From positions 1 through 43,202 of the forward strand of contig CAIJLK010000093.1 in NCBI GenBank assembly GCA_903821465.1: a DNA stretch of 43,202 bases. Direction: 5' to 3'. The position numbers were made by a program, and so were the translations under genes. Shown here one piece after another: positions 24,663-33,483 of this stretch. The notes beneath the pieces are model-generated. The model searched no databases and was not told the origin of the DNA. It worked only from the letters and a program-made list of their open reading frames with translations. The stretch comes from an uncultured Bacteroidota bacterium. GTDB taxonomy: Bacteria > Bacteroidota > Bacteroidia > Chitinophagales > Chitinophagaceae. Positions within the stretch are counted from its first letter, which is position 1; each line of letters begins with the position of its first letter.

Positions 24663-26984
24663 TTACCTAATCAGAGTAAATGAACCTTTTTTTATTATTT
24701 CAGTTCCATCTCGCATTTTTGCTTCCAATGTATAATTGTAAACACTTGCTGGTGATTTGTTTCCTTTATAGTTGCCGTCCCATCCCACTGCTAAATCAGT
24801 AGCGCTAAATACCATTTCACCCCATTGATTATAAATTTTTAGCCTAATCGAATTAATAGCAGTTCCATAAACATGAAACACATCATTAGATCCATCTGCA
24901 TTGGGCGTAAAAGCATTTGGGATATAAATGCCGTTCCCGAATGGATTAATAGTGGTAGCAGTAAGCTGACTAGTATCGCTTGTTTGACAACTTGCTTGTC
25001 CCAGTGCTTTGATTATAAATTTTATAGACTGACCAGCTGGAATTCCATTTACCAATTCTCTTAATGCGAGTGACCCATTGGTAGGATCCTGAAAGTCCAT
25101 CCCATTGTTTAGACTTATTAAATAACCCGTTGCGTTTGGATCAGCATTCCAACTAAAGATAGCCGAGCTTGCTCCCAGTGAATCGATCGAAAGAATTGGT
25201 TTTGGAATCTTTGTTCTTAAAATGATCTGTGCCGTTGCATTCTTTGCGGTACATACTGCAGGAATGCTAGTTGCATTGATCACATAAGAAACATTTTTTG
25301 TAACACTTGACAATCCATAGAAAGTTCCTGAATTAATTTTTATAGAACTTCCTGGCAGATACCAAGAATAGACAACGCCAGACTGGGGACTAATTACGGA
25401 AAGTGTATCTGATTCACCAGCGCAAATAGAATCTTGTTGCGCATGAACCATAAAATCTAAAATGGGTGAAGCAAATTGAACAGTACTGCTATCTTTTGAT
25501 GAACAAACAGCTTTTGTTACAGCTACTGTATAGACCGCATTTTTATGAACCGTAATAGTCTGTGTTTTTTCTCCTGTACTCCAGCTATAAGAATTAAATC
25601 CATTTCCTGCATCTAATATTGTTGTGTCGCCACAAATATTTACTGCTTGTTGCAAAGCAGTCAGCATATTTTGTACTGTAATGAGAATACTATCAGAACA
25701 AACAAATCCACCACTTGTACGTGTTATTCTATATTTTGTTGTTTGTGTTGGCTTAACAGTTATGGAAGCAGTTGTATCTCCGGTTGACCATACATATGAT
25801 TTTTGAGAAAGAGGTAAATTTGTTGAATCAGGATAATAAGCCCAGATCCCATCATATCTAGCCCAGATCATTCTTTTCCCAATAGGATCATAATAGGCAA
25901 GTCCATTCAAACCATTTCCAATTGCAGCAGGAGGCTGATCTGCTTGACCAGTAAATGGTACAAATCCTGAATCTAGTCCACTCCGAAACCGAAACGTTTT
26001 ATTGGTATTCGGCAAATTTTGATTTTGTAAATAATTGCCTGTTGGTTGAAATCCTCCAAATAAATAAAAGCGCGATTTATCATAATCATACCCAACAGCA
26101 CCTTGATACTGTATGGAAGAATTGTTGACCGGTAAAATATTTTTGAAACTATAAGTATTTAGATCTAGTTCCCATAAATCTTTTAACCAACAATATAATC
26201 CAGCCGAACTTGCCCAAGGGCTTCCAAGTGTGCATGAACCATCTAATTCATTGCCACTATAACTACCTTGCCCAGCAAAGAGATACAATTTAGTTCCATT
26301 TGCATTTGCAGCAACCAGATCACCTCCCTTTGCAGGTACTGAATCAATTAATGGATTCAACTTTTTTTGTATCCATCCCGAACTACTACTTTCAAAGATC
26401 CAGCTCTTCATTTGGTTATATCCATAGCCCCCATAAAAACCTGGATGTTGGGTAATCGGGTTCCAATAAGAGGAAGAACCATAAGACTCCCGGTCAATAT
26501 TTCCTGTTCCAATTAATGCCCAACTTCCACCCGAGGCAGGAATTGCAAAAACACTGTCGCGGCCACCTCTCCAGCAAAGCAAACGATTATTGGTATTATC
26601 GATGGTGAACTCTGTAAAATCGCCAGGCCAGTTACTGGCAATGATCGATGAAACAGTATTATTCTTCAGATCAAAACGAATGATCTTTTGATGAATAATA
26701 CTATATAAATATTGATTAACCCGGTCGTATCCAAATGCCTTTATATTGAACAAAACTGAATCAATAGAACTTTTAAAAATCAATTGCTTCCAAACACCTG
26801 GTAAAATAGAGTCAGGTGCAGGGGCAGGGATTAGATCAAGAGTAACAGCGGCCCCAGGGCAAATCAAGGAATCTTTTTGAAATAAGAATGAATTGCAACT
26901 ATTAGACTGCCCGTTCACCTGCTTAAAAGGCAAAACAGCTATTAACAGCATTACACAAATAAAATATCGTACCCTTTTTTTCAC
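24663..26984 (-). CDS. T9SS-exported protein with kelch-like propeller, Ig-like domains and CHU_C domain
   Basis: 773 residues starting at GTG (26984-26982; no usable ATG). Signal peptide MKKRVRYFICVMLLIAVLPF ends near NGQ. Residues ~55-395 look like a beta-propeller with kelch-like strands (KLYLFAGQGS, DLWELDLNTYSF, SRFYLFGGFQP). Two short Ig/PKD-like modules follow (YVWSTGDTTASITVKP and YSWSTGEKTQTITV), then a longer Ig-like stretch and a fibronectin-III-like domain near 595-680 (IFSWNADPNATGY). A CHU_C sorting domain occupies ~683-773 (IYIPNAFTPNADGSNDVF, YNQWGEMVF, GWDGNY). This is T9SS cargo whose partner SprF gene is next. Its ligand is unknown; the propeller may bind glycan or protein. 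Confidence 0.88.
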   Translation of the reverse strand: MKKRVRYFICVMLLIAVLPFKQVNGQSNSCNSFLFQKDSLICPGAAVTLDLIPAPAPDSILPGVWKQLIFKSSIDSVLFNIKAFGYDRVNQYLYSIIHQKIIRFDLKNNTVSSIIASNWPGDFTEFTIDNTNNRLLCWRGGRDSVFAIPASGGSWALIGTGNIDRESYGSSSYWNPITQHPGFYGGYGYNQMKSWIFESSSSGWIQKKLNPLIDSVPAKGGDLVAANANGTKLYLFAGQGSYSGNELDGSCTLGSPWASSAGLYCWLKDLWELDLNTYSFKNILPVNNSSIQYQGAVGYDYDKSRFYLFGGFQPTGNYLQNQNLPNTNKTFRFRSGLDSGFVPFTGQADQPPAAIGNGLNGLAYYDPIGKRMIWARYDGIWAYYPDSTNLPLSQKSYVWSTGDTTASITVKPTQTTKYRITRTSGGFVCSDSILITVQNMLTALQQAVNICGDTTILDAGNGFNSYSWSTGEKTQTITVHKNAVYTVAVTKAVCSSKDSSTVQFASPILDFMVHAQQDSICAGESDTLSVISPQSGVVYSWYLPGSSIKINSGTFYGLSSVTKNVSYVINATSIPAVCTAKNATAQIILRTKIPKPILSIDSLGASSAIFSWNADPNATGYLISLNNGMDFQDPTNGSLALRELVNGIPAGQSIKFIIKALGQASCQTSDTSQLTATTINPFGNGIYIPNAFTPNADGSNDVFHVYGTAINSIRLKIYNQWGEMVFSATDLAVGWDGNYKGNKSPASVYNYTLEAKMRDGTEIIKKGSFTLIR

Positions 26985-27269
26985 TGATGCTTTTTAATCG
27001 AATTAATAAAAGCAAAGACAATAACCGTTAAGGCAATTATCGTGATAAACTAAAGAGGTAGAACCAAATCAAAAGCTGCTTAATAGCAAGAAGAAGTAAC
27101 ATTGGGGGTTATTAGAGAAAGAGATCCTAATTTAAAGAAGGAATACTTTTTAGGTCTCTCTATAAAGTTAACCATTCTAAACAGAAATAAATAATTCAAT
27201 ATGTTTCAACGTATAATTTTCATATAACGAAAACGAAAGGTATTTATTGCTTAATGCGAAAATTTAATT
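26985..27269. other. Intergenic region between the fucose operon end and the CHU_C gene
   Basis: 285 bp without a gene. It must hold the end of the fucose operon transcript and the promoter of the minus-strand CHU_C gene. An imperfect inverted repeat is visible: GAGATCCTAA (27121-27130) against TTAGGTCTC (27150-27158), with one bulged base and a 19-nt loop. It could be a weak terminator or an operator. No clear TAnnTTTG box is seen on the minus strand. Confidence 0.4.
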
Positions 27270-28058
27270 CTAGGCATTTGCCAATGCCCGATCTAAATGT
27301 ACGTATCCACCGTCCACATGAATAATCTGACCAGTTGTATGGCTTGACAAAGAAGACAATAGAAATGCTACCATATTGGCAATTTCATCCACGGTGGTCA
27401 TTCTATTTCCCAAAGGGATCTTTGCTGTTATTTCTTTGAGTTTGTCTTCAGGATCAGCAAGTGTTTTGATCCACTTTTCGTATTGCGGCGTCATACATTC
27501 TGCTACAACCACTGCATTGACGCGAATATTGTATTTAAGTAATTCAACAGCCCATTCTCTTGTTAATGCATTTCTACCACCATTTGCTGCAGCATAGGCA
27601 GAAGTATTACCCTGACCAGTTTCAGCAGTTTTAGAACTGATATTTACGATAGCACCCTTACTAGTTATCAATGCAGGTAATGCATAATGGGCTAGTAAAT
27701 AATAATGAACAAGGTTACGATGAAGGCTCTTCATAAATCCATCATAATCTCCCTTCTCAAGACCAACCCCATCATTGATTCCAGCATTATTAATTAATCC
27801 ATCAATTCGATTATATTTTTCCAATACTGCTGCAACTGTTTGTTCCGATGAGTTAGGATCAGATAATTCGGCCACAACCTGCCATGCGTTTTCCCCACGC
27901 TCGAGAATCTCATGCATCAAAGCAATATTGTCCTTTTCATTTCTGCCAACAATAACAGGGATCGCTTTTTCTGAAGCCAACAATTTTACAATACCCGCGC
28001 CAATACCTTTTGCGCCACCAGTTACTATAATAACTTTATTTGCAAGTTGTAAATTCAT
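27270..28058 (-). CDS. L-fucose dehydrogenase-like SDR with Asn at the catalytic Lys position
   Basis: A short-chain dehydrogenase of 262 residues, probably oxidising L-fucose to L-fucono-1,5-lactone. The cofactor motif is TGGAKGIG (13-20) and NNAG is at 90-93. R39 after beta-2 hints at NADP(H). The C-terminal ECMTPQYEKWIKTL..DPE and SSHTTGQIIHVDGGYVHLDRA segments match bacterial L-fucose dehydrogenases. The catalytic stretch reads S142, Y155, then A-A-A-N159: the Lys of Y-x-x-x-K is replaced by Asn, with AAT in the DNA. If not a sequencing error, catalysis must use another residue or the enzyme has changed role. It is the last gene of the fucose operon, 11 bp after the lactonase gene. Confidence 0.83.
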   Translation of the reverse strand: MNLQLANKVIIVTGGAKGIGAGIVKLLASEKAIPVIVGRNEKDNIALMHEILERGENAWQVVAELSDPNSSEQTVAAVLEKYNRIDGLINNAGINDGVGLEKGDYDGFMKSLHRNLVHYYLLAHYALPALITSKGAIVNISSKTAETGQGNTSAYAAANGGRNALTREWAVELLKYNIRVNAVVVAECMTPQYEKWIKTLADPEDKLKEITAKIPLGNRMTTVDEIANMVAFLLSSLSSHTTGQIIHVDGGYVHLDRALANA

Positions 28059-28069
28059 TTTGCCTTATT

Positions 28070-28894
28070 TTAAATTTGATAAAACTTCCATGCATTCCCA
28101 CCAAAGATCAATGCCTTTTCTTGGTCGGTATATTGTTGAAAATAGGTTTCATAAATATTCAACTGAGCAGCGTAATCTGCCGCCAACAAACAAACAGGCC
28201 AATCAGATCCATAGATCAGTCGTTCAATTCCAAAAGCTTCTTTTACGATAGTAAGATAGGGTTCAAAATCTGATTGTATCCAATTTTTCCAATCAGCTTC
28301 AGTAACCATTCCGCTGATCTTACAATAGAGATTCTTATGAAGTCCCAATTGCATCAAACCATCTTTCCATTCAGCAATTTGCGTCTCTTTTATATTGGGT
28401 TTGGCAATATGATCCATCACAAAACGCATATTAGGAAACTGTTGCACCAACTCTAGCACAGCTGATAAATGTTTGGGATAAATTAATATTTCATAACAAT
28501 ACCCAAATTTTTCTAATGCTGTTATTCCCCGAATAAATTCTTCGGTTAACATGAAACCGGGTTCTTCTGCCTGAAGAATATGTCGAAACCCTTTTAATAT
28601 GGAAAATTGTTTCCAATATGAAAGTTGTTCTTCAAGATCATCAGCCAATAAGTCAACCCACCCTATCACAGCCTTGATCCAGGAATGCTGTTCTGCCAAA
28701 TCAATTAAAAATTTAGTTTCTTCCACAGATTGATCAGCCTGCACAGCAATAGATCCATCAAAATTATGTTGCTTTAAAATCGGCAGCAATGATGCGGGTA
28801 AAAAATCTGTTCTAATTTCTTGCATCGATGCAGTGATCCATGCCTGTTTTTCAGGATGATAATTCCAGAAGTGTTGGTGTGCATCTATTTTCAT
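28070..28894 (-). CDS. L-fuconolactonase-like amidohydrolase (COG3618)
   Basis: A 274-residue TIM-barrel amidohydrolase that probably hydrolyses L-fucono-1,5-lactone to L-fuconate. Visible motifs are IDAHQHFW at 3-10 (metal-binding H-x-H), GSIAVQADQSVEETKFL, FVMDHIAKPNIKE and the C-terminal YGSDWPVCLLA with the conserved Asp. This set is typical of the L-fuconolactonase/L-rhamnonolactonase group. It sits 2 bp behind the FAH-family gene and 11 bp before the fucose dehydrogenase gene, so translation is probably coupled. Rhamnonolactone is a possible alternative substrate, but the neighbouring FucP and fucosidase favour fucose. Confidence 0.88.
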   Translation of the reverse strand: MKIDAHQHFWNYHPEKQAWITASMQEIRTDFLPASLLPILKQHNFDGSIAVQADQSVEETKFLIDLAEQHSWIKAVIGWVDLLADDLEEQLSYWKQFSILKGFRHILQAEEPGFMLTEEFIRGITALEKFGYCYEILIYPKHLSAVLELVQQFPNMRFVMDHIAKPNIKETQIAEWKDGLMQLGLHKNLYCKISGMVTEADWKNWIQSDFEPYLTIVKEAFGIERLIYGSDWPVCLLAADYAAQLNIYETYFQQYTDQEKALIFGGNAWKFYQI

Positions 28895-28896
28895 GA

Positions 28897-29757
28897 TTAG
28901 AAATTTGGCTGATAGGCAACCACAGTTTGCTTAGATGTTCCCAATCCATCAATTCCTAATTCAACTATATCACCCGGTTTAAGATATAGCGGCGGATTCA
29001 TACCCAAGCCCACACCTGCGGGTGTTCCTGTTGAAATGATATCGCCTGGCAATAGGGTCATAAACTGACTGATATAAGAAATAAGATAAGGCACATTAAA
29101 AATCAGGTCGTCTGTATTACTATCCTGCACCATCTTTCCATTTAAGCTCAGCCATAAACGAAGATTATGGGGGTTTTCTATTTCATCTTTTGTAACTAGC
29201 CAGGGACCAATTGGCGCAAAACTATTGCAGCCCTTACCCTTGTCCCAGGTGCCGCCTCTTTCCAATTGAAATTCACGTTCACTTACATCATTATGTAAAC
29301 AATAACCAGCTATATAGTCCATCGCATCCTTCTGTTCTACATAACTAGCTTTTTTTTCAATCACAATAGCAAGTTCAACTTCCCAATCTGTTTTTACGGA
29401 ATTCTTTGGGATAATAATTGAGTCATTGGGACCAACAATAGCTGTGGTAGATTTAAAGAAAATGATTGGTTCTGTGGGTATAGCGGCATTGGTTTCTTTT
29501 GCGTGTTTGGCATAATTCAACCCAATACAAATTATCTTGGAAGGCTTTGTTACAGGGCATCCCAGGCGAGTACCTGCAGGAATTTCAGTCAACCTGTTTT
29601 TAAAGTCTTCCATACTAACTGCTAATGTTTTCAATCCGTTATTTGCAAAAAAAGACTCATCGTATTCTTTTACAATATGGCTTACATCATAGTTCTTACC
29701 ATCAATATGCACCCCTGTTTTTTCATTCCCTTCTTGTCCGTATCGAATTAATTTCAT
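28897..29757 (-). CDS. FAH-family hydrolase, probably 2,4-diketo-3-deoxy-L-fuconate hydrolase
   Basis: 286 residues of the fumarylacetoacetate hydrolase family. It probably cleaves 2,4-diketo-3-deoxy-L-fuconate to pyruvate and L-lactate, the last step of the oxidative fucose route. Motifs are KIICIGLNYAKHAKE, FFKSTTAIVGPND, the metal-ligand stretch DWEVELAIVI, YCLHNDVSEREFQ, GKGCNSFAPIGPWLV and DIISTGTPAGVG. A short N-terminal domain (MKLIRYGQEG...) precedes the core, as in the ureidoglycolate lyase/diketofuconate hydrolase group. The context (2 bp from the lactonase gene, 11 bp from the fucosidase gene) fixes the likely substrate. Automatic annotation may call it ureidoglycolate lyase, which does not fit these neighbours. 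Confidence 0.87.
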   Translation of the reverse strand: MKLIRYGQEGNEKTGVHIDGKNYDVSHIVKEYDESFFANNGLKTLAVSMEDFKNRLTEIPAGTRLGCPVTKPSKIICIGLNYAKHAKETNAAIPTEPIIFFKSTTAIVGPNDSIIIPKNSVKTDWEVELAIVIEKKASYVEQKDAMDYIAGYCLHNDVSEREFQLERGGTWDKGKGCNSFAPIGPWLVTKDEIENPHNLRLWLSLNGKMVQDSNTDDLIFNVPYLISYISQFMTLLPGDIISTGTPAGVGLGMNPPLYLKPGDIVELGIDGLGTSKQTVVAYQPNF

Positions 29758-29768
29758 GATCGTAATGA

Positions 29769-31094
29769 CTAATTAAGTTGAATAATAGTATCTATATCGT
29801 TCAATTGTATTGAATCTAAGTAAACAAAAACGCCTTCTGCAACTTGCTTAAATTTCACTGGTGTTTTTGTATTGAATAAGTTGGCAGTAGTTATTTTTTC
29901 ATTTAGTTGGGGGATAAAAATATAATTGTTACCATCTTTTTTACTAAGCAAGTGTATATAGATCGTTTTATTTTTTTGTGTGAGTACACCCCAATCCTGC
30001 GCAGCAACAATATTGCCACGAGTTCCTTGAATACTCGCAGAATTGACTGCCATCCATTTTCCAACTAAAGCAAGTGTATCAGTGAATTCTTTCTGAATCA
30101 CTCCATTTGGTTTGGGACCAACATTCAACAAAAAATTGGCATTTCTACCTGCTGCATTTACTAAATAATGAATGATGGCTTTACTGGATTTAAAATTTCT
30201 ATCTGTGATATTATAGCCCCATGCATCATTCATTGTTTCACAGGTTTCTAATGGCAATTGAGAAATATCTGCGCCACCAAAACCAGTGGTATTGCTACCT
30301 GGCAGGTCTTTTTCGAACATCTGAAAATCCTCTCCTGCAATGGGTAATAAATGATGGTTATTGCCAATCAAACACTGTGGCTGCAGTTTGTGAATTAAGG
30401 GATAGATCTCTTCATAATGCCAATTCACTTTCGATTGCAGGCTCTTATCAAGATCATTATCTAATTGATCCCAATGACCATCAAACCAGATTGCTGAAAT
30501 TTCTCCATAGTTGGTCAGTAATTCAGTAAGCTGTGCTTTCATGAATTTAATATAAGAATCCCAATTGCTTTTTGCAGTTCGGCCGGACTTCTTACCTGTT
30601 TTTCCGGTTTCCCACTGATAATCGGTTCGATACCAATCGAGCAAAGAATAATAGAAACAAATCTTAATTCCCTGACGATGACACTCATCGGCTATTTGTT
30701 TCACGATATCTTTCCCATAAAGTGTATTCGTTATTTTCCAATCAGATTCTTTTGTATCGAAATTACTAAACCCATCATGGTGTCTGGTTATTAGCGTGAT
30801 ATATTGCATACCGGCATTCTTTGCAATGCTTACCCATTCTTTCGCATTGAATTCAGTGGGATTAAAAACATTTTGCAATAATTTATAATCTTCTGCTCTG
30901 ATGCCTCTATTATTCATGACCCACTCCCCATTTGCTAAAACACTAGAAGCCCCCCAATGAATGAACATACCGAATTTCATGTCCTGAAATTGCACACGTG
31001 CCGCCAAGTTCTCTTTAGTTGGCGTATACGTTTGTTGAGCAAAAGCCATACAGCCCATGAAAAGAGCAAGAATCAATAACAGATAGTTTTTCAT
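29769..31094 (-). CDS. Secreted alpha-L-fucosidase, GH29 (operon copy)
   Basis: A 441-residue exported fucosidase with signal peptide MKNYLLLILALFMGCMAFAQ. GH29 signatures are FGMFIHWGASSVLANGEWV (41-59), TLITRHHDGF (100-109), YYSLLDWY (148-155) and AIWFDGHWD with probable nucleophile D205. The C-terminal ~110 residues look like the beta-sandwich domain. It lies in the fucose operon between the KDF dehydrogenase and diketo-acid hydrolase genes (9 and 11 bp gaps), so free fucose is made and consumed by one transcript. A Cys near position 15 of the signal peptide lacks a proper lipobox, so periplasmic or secreted is more likely than lipoprotein. Confidence 0.93.
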   Translation of the reverse strand: MKNYLLLILALFMGCMAFAQQTYTPTKENLAARVQFQDMKFGMFIHWGASSVLANGEWVMNNRGIRAEDYKLLQNVFNPTEFNAKEWVSIAKNAGMQYITLITRHHDGFSNFDTKESDWKITNTLYGKDIVKQIADECHRQGIKICFYYSLLDWYRTDYQWETGKTGKKSGRTAKSNWDSYIKFMKAQLTELLTNYGEISAIWFDGHWDQLDNDLDKSLQSKVNWHYEEIYPLIHKLQPQCLIGNNHHLLPIAGEDFQMFEKDLPGSNTTGFGGADISQLPLETCETMNDAWGYNITDRNFKSSKAIIHYLVNAAGRNANFLLNVGPKPNGVIQKEFTDTLALVGKWMAVNSASIQGTRGNIVAAQDWGVLTQKNKTIYIHLLSKKDGNNYIFIPQLNEKITTANLFNTKTPVKFKQVAEGVFVYLDSIQLNDIDTIIQLN

Positions 31095-31103
31095 ATTTTA
31101 ATA

Positions 31104-31868
31104 TTAGTTATTCAATTTAATAAATCCACCATCGATAGGGTAATCATTTCCAGAAATAAAACCAGCTTCATCACTACATAGATAAAGTGCCAGTGCTGCA
31201 ATTTCATCTACATTTCCCATCCTTCCAATAGGCTGACTCTTTGATAGTTTATCAAACATTTCAGCCTCCTTACCCGGATAATTCTTAGCAATAAATCCAT
31301 CAACAAACGGGGTATGTACCCGGGCCGGAGAAATTGAATTACAGCGAATATTTTCTGATAAATAATCTTTGGCAACACTCAATGTCATAGCATAGATGGC
31401 ACCCTTGCTCATGCTATAAGCAAATCGATCTGGCAAACCCACGATTGCGGCAATAGATGCAATATTTAAGATAACACCCTTCTTATTTATTTTCATCTTT
31501 GGAACTGCACAATGAATTGCATTATAAGCCCCTTGCACATTTACACGAAATACTTTTTCAAAATCATCTGCACTCGTATTTTCAACATTGCCCACATGTG
31601 CAATTCCCGCATTGTTTACCAATATATCTATCGGTCCAATAGACTCAAATACATGTAACATGGCTTGTTGATCACTTACATCGCAACGATGCGCTTTTGC
31701 AGAACCACCACCAGCAATAATTTCAGCAGCCACTTTCTCTCCAGCTTCCAAATTAAATTCTATGATATGAACCGTAGCGCCTTGTTTTGAAAAAAGAAGG
31801 GCTATTGCTTTTCCAATACCACTTCCAGCTCCTGTAATAACAGCCGATTTATTAATTAGACTAAACAT
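31104..31868 (-). CDS. SDR, probably 2-keto-3-deoxy-L-fuconate dehydrogenase
   Basis: A classical SDR of 254 residues that probably oxidises 2-keto-3-deoxy-L-fuconate to the 2,4-diketo acid. Motifs are TGAGSGIG (12-19), the acidic residue E37 after beta-2 (NAD preferred), NNAG, S138, and an intact Y151-S-M-S-K155. The C-terminus SPARVHTPFVDGFIAKNYPG and YLCSDEAGFISGNDYPIDGG match the KDF dehydrogenase group well. In the operon it lies between the mutarotase gene (6 bp) and the fucosidase gene (9 bp). The intact active site contrasts with the other SDR of the operon. Confidence 0.87.
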   Translation of the reverse strand: MFSLINKSAVITGAGSGIGKAIALLFSKQGATVHIIEFNLEAGEKVAAEIIAGGGSAKAHRCDVSDQQAMLHVFESIGPIDILVNNAGIAHVGNVENTSADDFEKVFRVNVQGAYNAIHCAVPKMKINKKGVILNIASIAAIVGLPDRFAYSMSKGAIYAMTLSVAKDYLSENIRCNSISPARVHTPFVDGFIAKNYPGKEAEMFDKLSKSQPIGRMGNVDEIAALALYLCSDEAGFISGNDYPIDGGFIKLNN

Positions 31869-31874
31869 AAAAAA

Positions 31875-32207
31875 TTATTTCAATGAGAATATTTCATTCA
31901 TCAACACCCATTTTTCACCGGGTTTAGCAAAAGGTAGCCCTTTCTGAAACTGCCACATCAATGTTTCCCATTGCTGGACTTTTTCATTATCCAGATCCAT
32001 GCTTGCTTTCAATTCGAAATTGAATTGATCATTCACATCCATTATCATGAACAAGCGATTACTAATTCGATAGATCTGCATCGTAACAATTCCTGAAGCC
32101 CTAATACTATCAATGATCTCAGGCCATACTTGTTGATGCCATTGATCATAACCCCGAATCAATTCAGGGTCATCATATAAATCTAAAGTGAAGCAATGCC
32201 TTTTCAA
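31875..32207 (-). CDS. L-rhamnose mutarotase (RhaM/DUF718) family protein, probably L-fucose mutarotase
   Basis: A small dimeric alpha/beta-barrel enzyme of 110 residues that interconverts sugar anomers. The conserved segments are YDQWHQQVWPEI with catalytic H24, the tyrosine strand MQIYRISNRLFMIM, and WETLMWQFQKGLPFAKPGEKW near the end. The start is TTG (32207-32205): an in-frame TAA lies two codons upstream and no ATG exists before Met 43. Its place between fucP (22 bp) and KDF dehydrogenase (6 bp) indicates L-fucose as substrate; the family is unrelated to FucU. Confidence 0.87.
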   Translation of the reverse strand: MKRHCFTLDLYDDPELIRGYDQWHQQVWPEIIDSIRASGIVTMQIYRISNRLFMIMDVNDQFNFELKASMDLDNEKVQQWETLMWQFQKGLPFAKPGEKWVLMNEIFSLK

Positions 32208-32229
32208 ATCTTACTATTATTTATCGTTA

Positions 32230-33477
32230 TTAAATTGGCTGAACACGATGACCTTTCCAACCGAAATAAAACACAAACCCAAAACAGATCAAGGGCACAA
32301 TATATCCGAGTTGAATATTACCGGTAATATCACTAATAATTGCAAGTACTGGTGGTAATATGGCACCACCTACGATCGACATCACAATCAAACTGCTTCC
32401 CATTTCAGTATCTGAATCTAGTTCATTAATTCCCAATGAAAAAATAGTGGGGAACATGATCGACATGAAAAATGCAATTCCGATAACAATATAAACAGCA
32501 GTCATACCATGCACAAACATGGCTGCAAAAGAAAGTAGCACATTTACGCCTGCATAAACAGCCAATAATTTTGCAGGTTTAATAAATTTCATGAAGAAGG
32601 TGCCTGCAAATCTGCCAACCATAAATGCTACACCACAGCCCATACCTAAATAATCTGCTGCTTTAATTTTATCAATACCAGAGGCTTTCATAGCATACAA
32701 AATAAAAAAACTTAGCACGCAAACCTGCGCACCTACATAAAAAAACTGAGCAGCCACAGCCCATCTTAAATGAATATGTCGTAATGTATGTTTAATACTT
32801 TTCCCAGAAACAGAAGCGTCTTTAGGCTTGATCTCTGGCAATTTGATGATCGCGAATATGATGACAATCAACACAATTATGCTGCCTAAAACAAAATAAG
32901 GTGTTTTAACAGAAGCTGCTTCTGATGCCAGTGCAGCTTTTCTTGCAACATCTGTCATCCCAGCCAAAGCCTGATCACTAAACCCTTTCGTTAGTATAAC
33001 CCTAGCCCCTATAATTGGTGCTAGCGTAACTGCGAGGCCATTAAATGATTGTGCAAAATTTAACCGTTGGGTAGCAGAGGATGGGTCGCCCAATAAAGAT
33101 GCATAGGGATTAGCCGCTGTTTCCAGAATGGTTAATCCGCAAGCAATAATAAATAGTGCAGCTAGGAAAAATAAATACTGTTGTGTATTCGCAGCAGGTA
33201 TAAATAAGAATGATCCAATTGCAAACAAGGACAACCCAGTAATGATACCTGCTTTATAACCATAAGTTTTCATAATAAAACCAGCGGGCAAGGCCATGAT
33301 AAAATAGGCAATGAATACTGATGAATCAATAAGAGAGGATTGAAATGTAGTTAGACTAAATGACTTTTTTAAGTGTGGTATTAATATCGGATCTAGATTA
33401 TGAACAAAGCCCCACAGAAAAAAAAGGGAGGTAATCATTATAAAAGCAAATCTGGTAGAGGCAGCTTTATTTGGCAT
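32230..33477 (-). CDS. fucP: L-fucose:H+ symporter
   Basis: A 415-residue major facilitator superfamily permease with twelve predicted membrane helices, importing L-fucose across the inner membrane with a proton. The FucP signature SLFFLWGFVHNLDPILIPHL (17-36) contains D29, the counterpart of the proton-coupling Asp of E. coli FucP, and ILETAANPYASLLG contains E119, the counterpart of its essential Glu. A soluble loop near residues 165-200 is longer than in E. coli FucP. It is the first sugar gene of the operon, 6 bp after the small 90-residue gene. No SusC/SusD pair is nearby, so monosaccharide import is the visible route. Confidence 0.92.
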   Translation of the reverse strand: MPNKAASTRFAFIMITSLFFLWGFVHNLDPILIPHLKKSFSLTTFQSSLIDSSVFIAYFIMALPAGFIMKTYGYKAGIITGLSLFAIGSFLFIPAANTQQYLFFLAALFIIACGLTILETAANPYASLLGDPSSATQRLNFAQSFNGLAVTLAPIIGARVILTKGFSDQALAGMTDVARKAALASEAASVKTPYFVLGSIIVLIVIIFAIIKLPEIKPKDASVSGKSIKHTLRHIHLRWAVAAQFFYVGAQVCVLSFFILYAMKASGIDKIKAADYLGMGCGVAFMVGRFAGTFFMKFIKPAKLLAVYAGVNVLLSFAAMFVHGMTAVYIVIGIAFFMSIMFPTIFSLGINELDSDTEMGSSLIVMSIVGGAILPPVLAIISDITGNIQLGYIVPLICFGFVFYFGWKGHRVQPI

Positions 33478-33483
33478 AGCTTA

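Noticed and set aside
11219-26984. Mobile element or genomic island around the adhesin locus
   Set aside because: No transposase, integrase, flanking direct repeat or tRNA junction was seen; the composition resembles the surroundings.
27775-28251. 158-codon plus-strand frame across the fucose dehydrogenase and lactonase genes
   Set aside because: It is antisense to two well-supported genes and encodes no recognisable protein.
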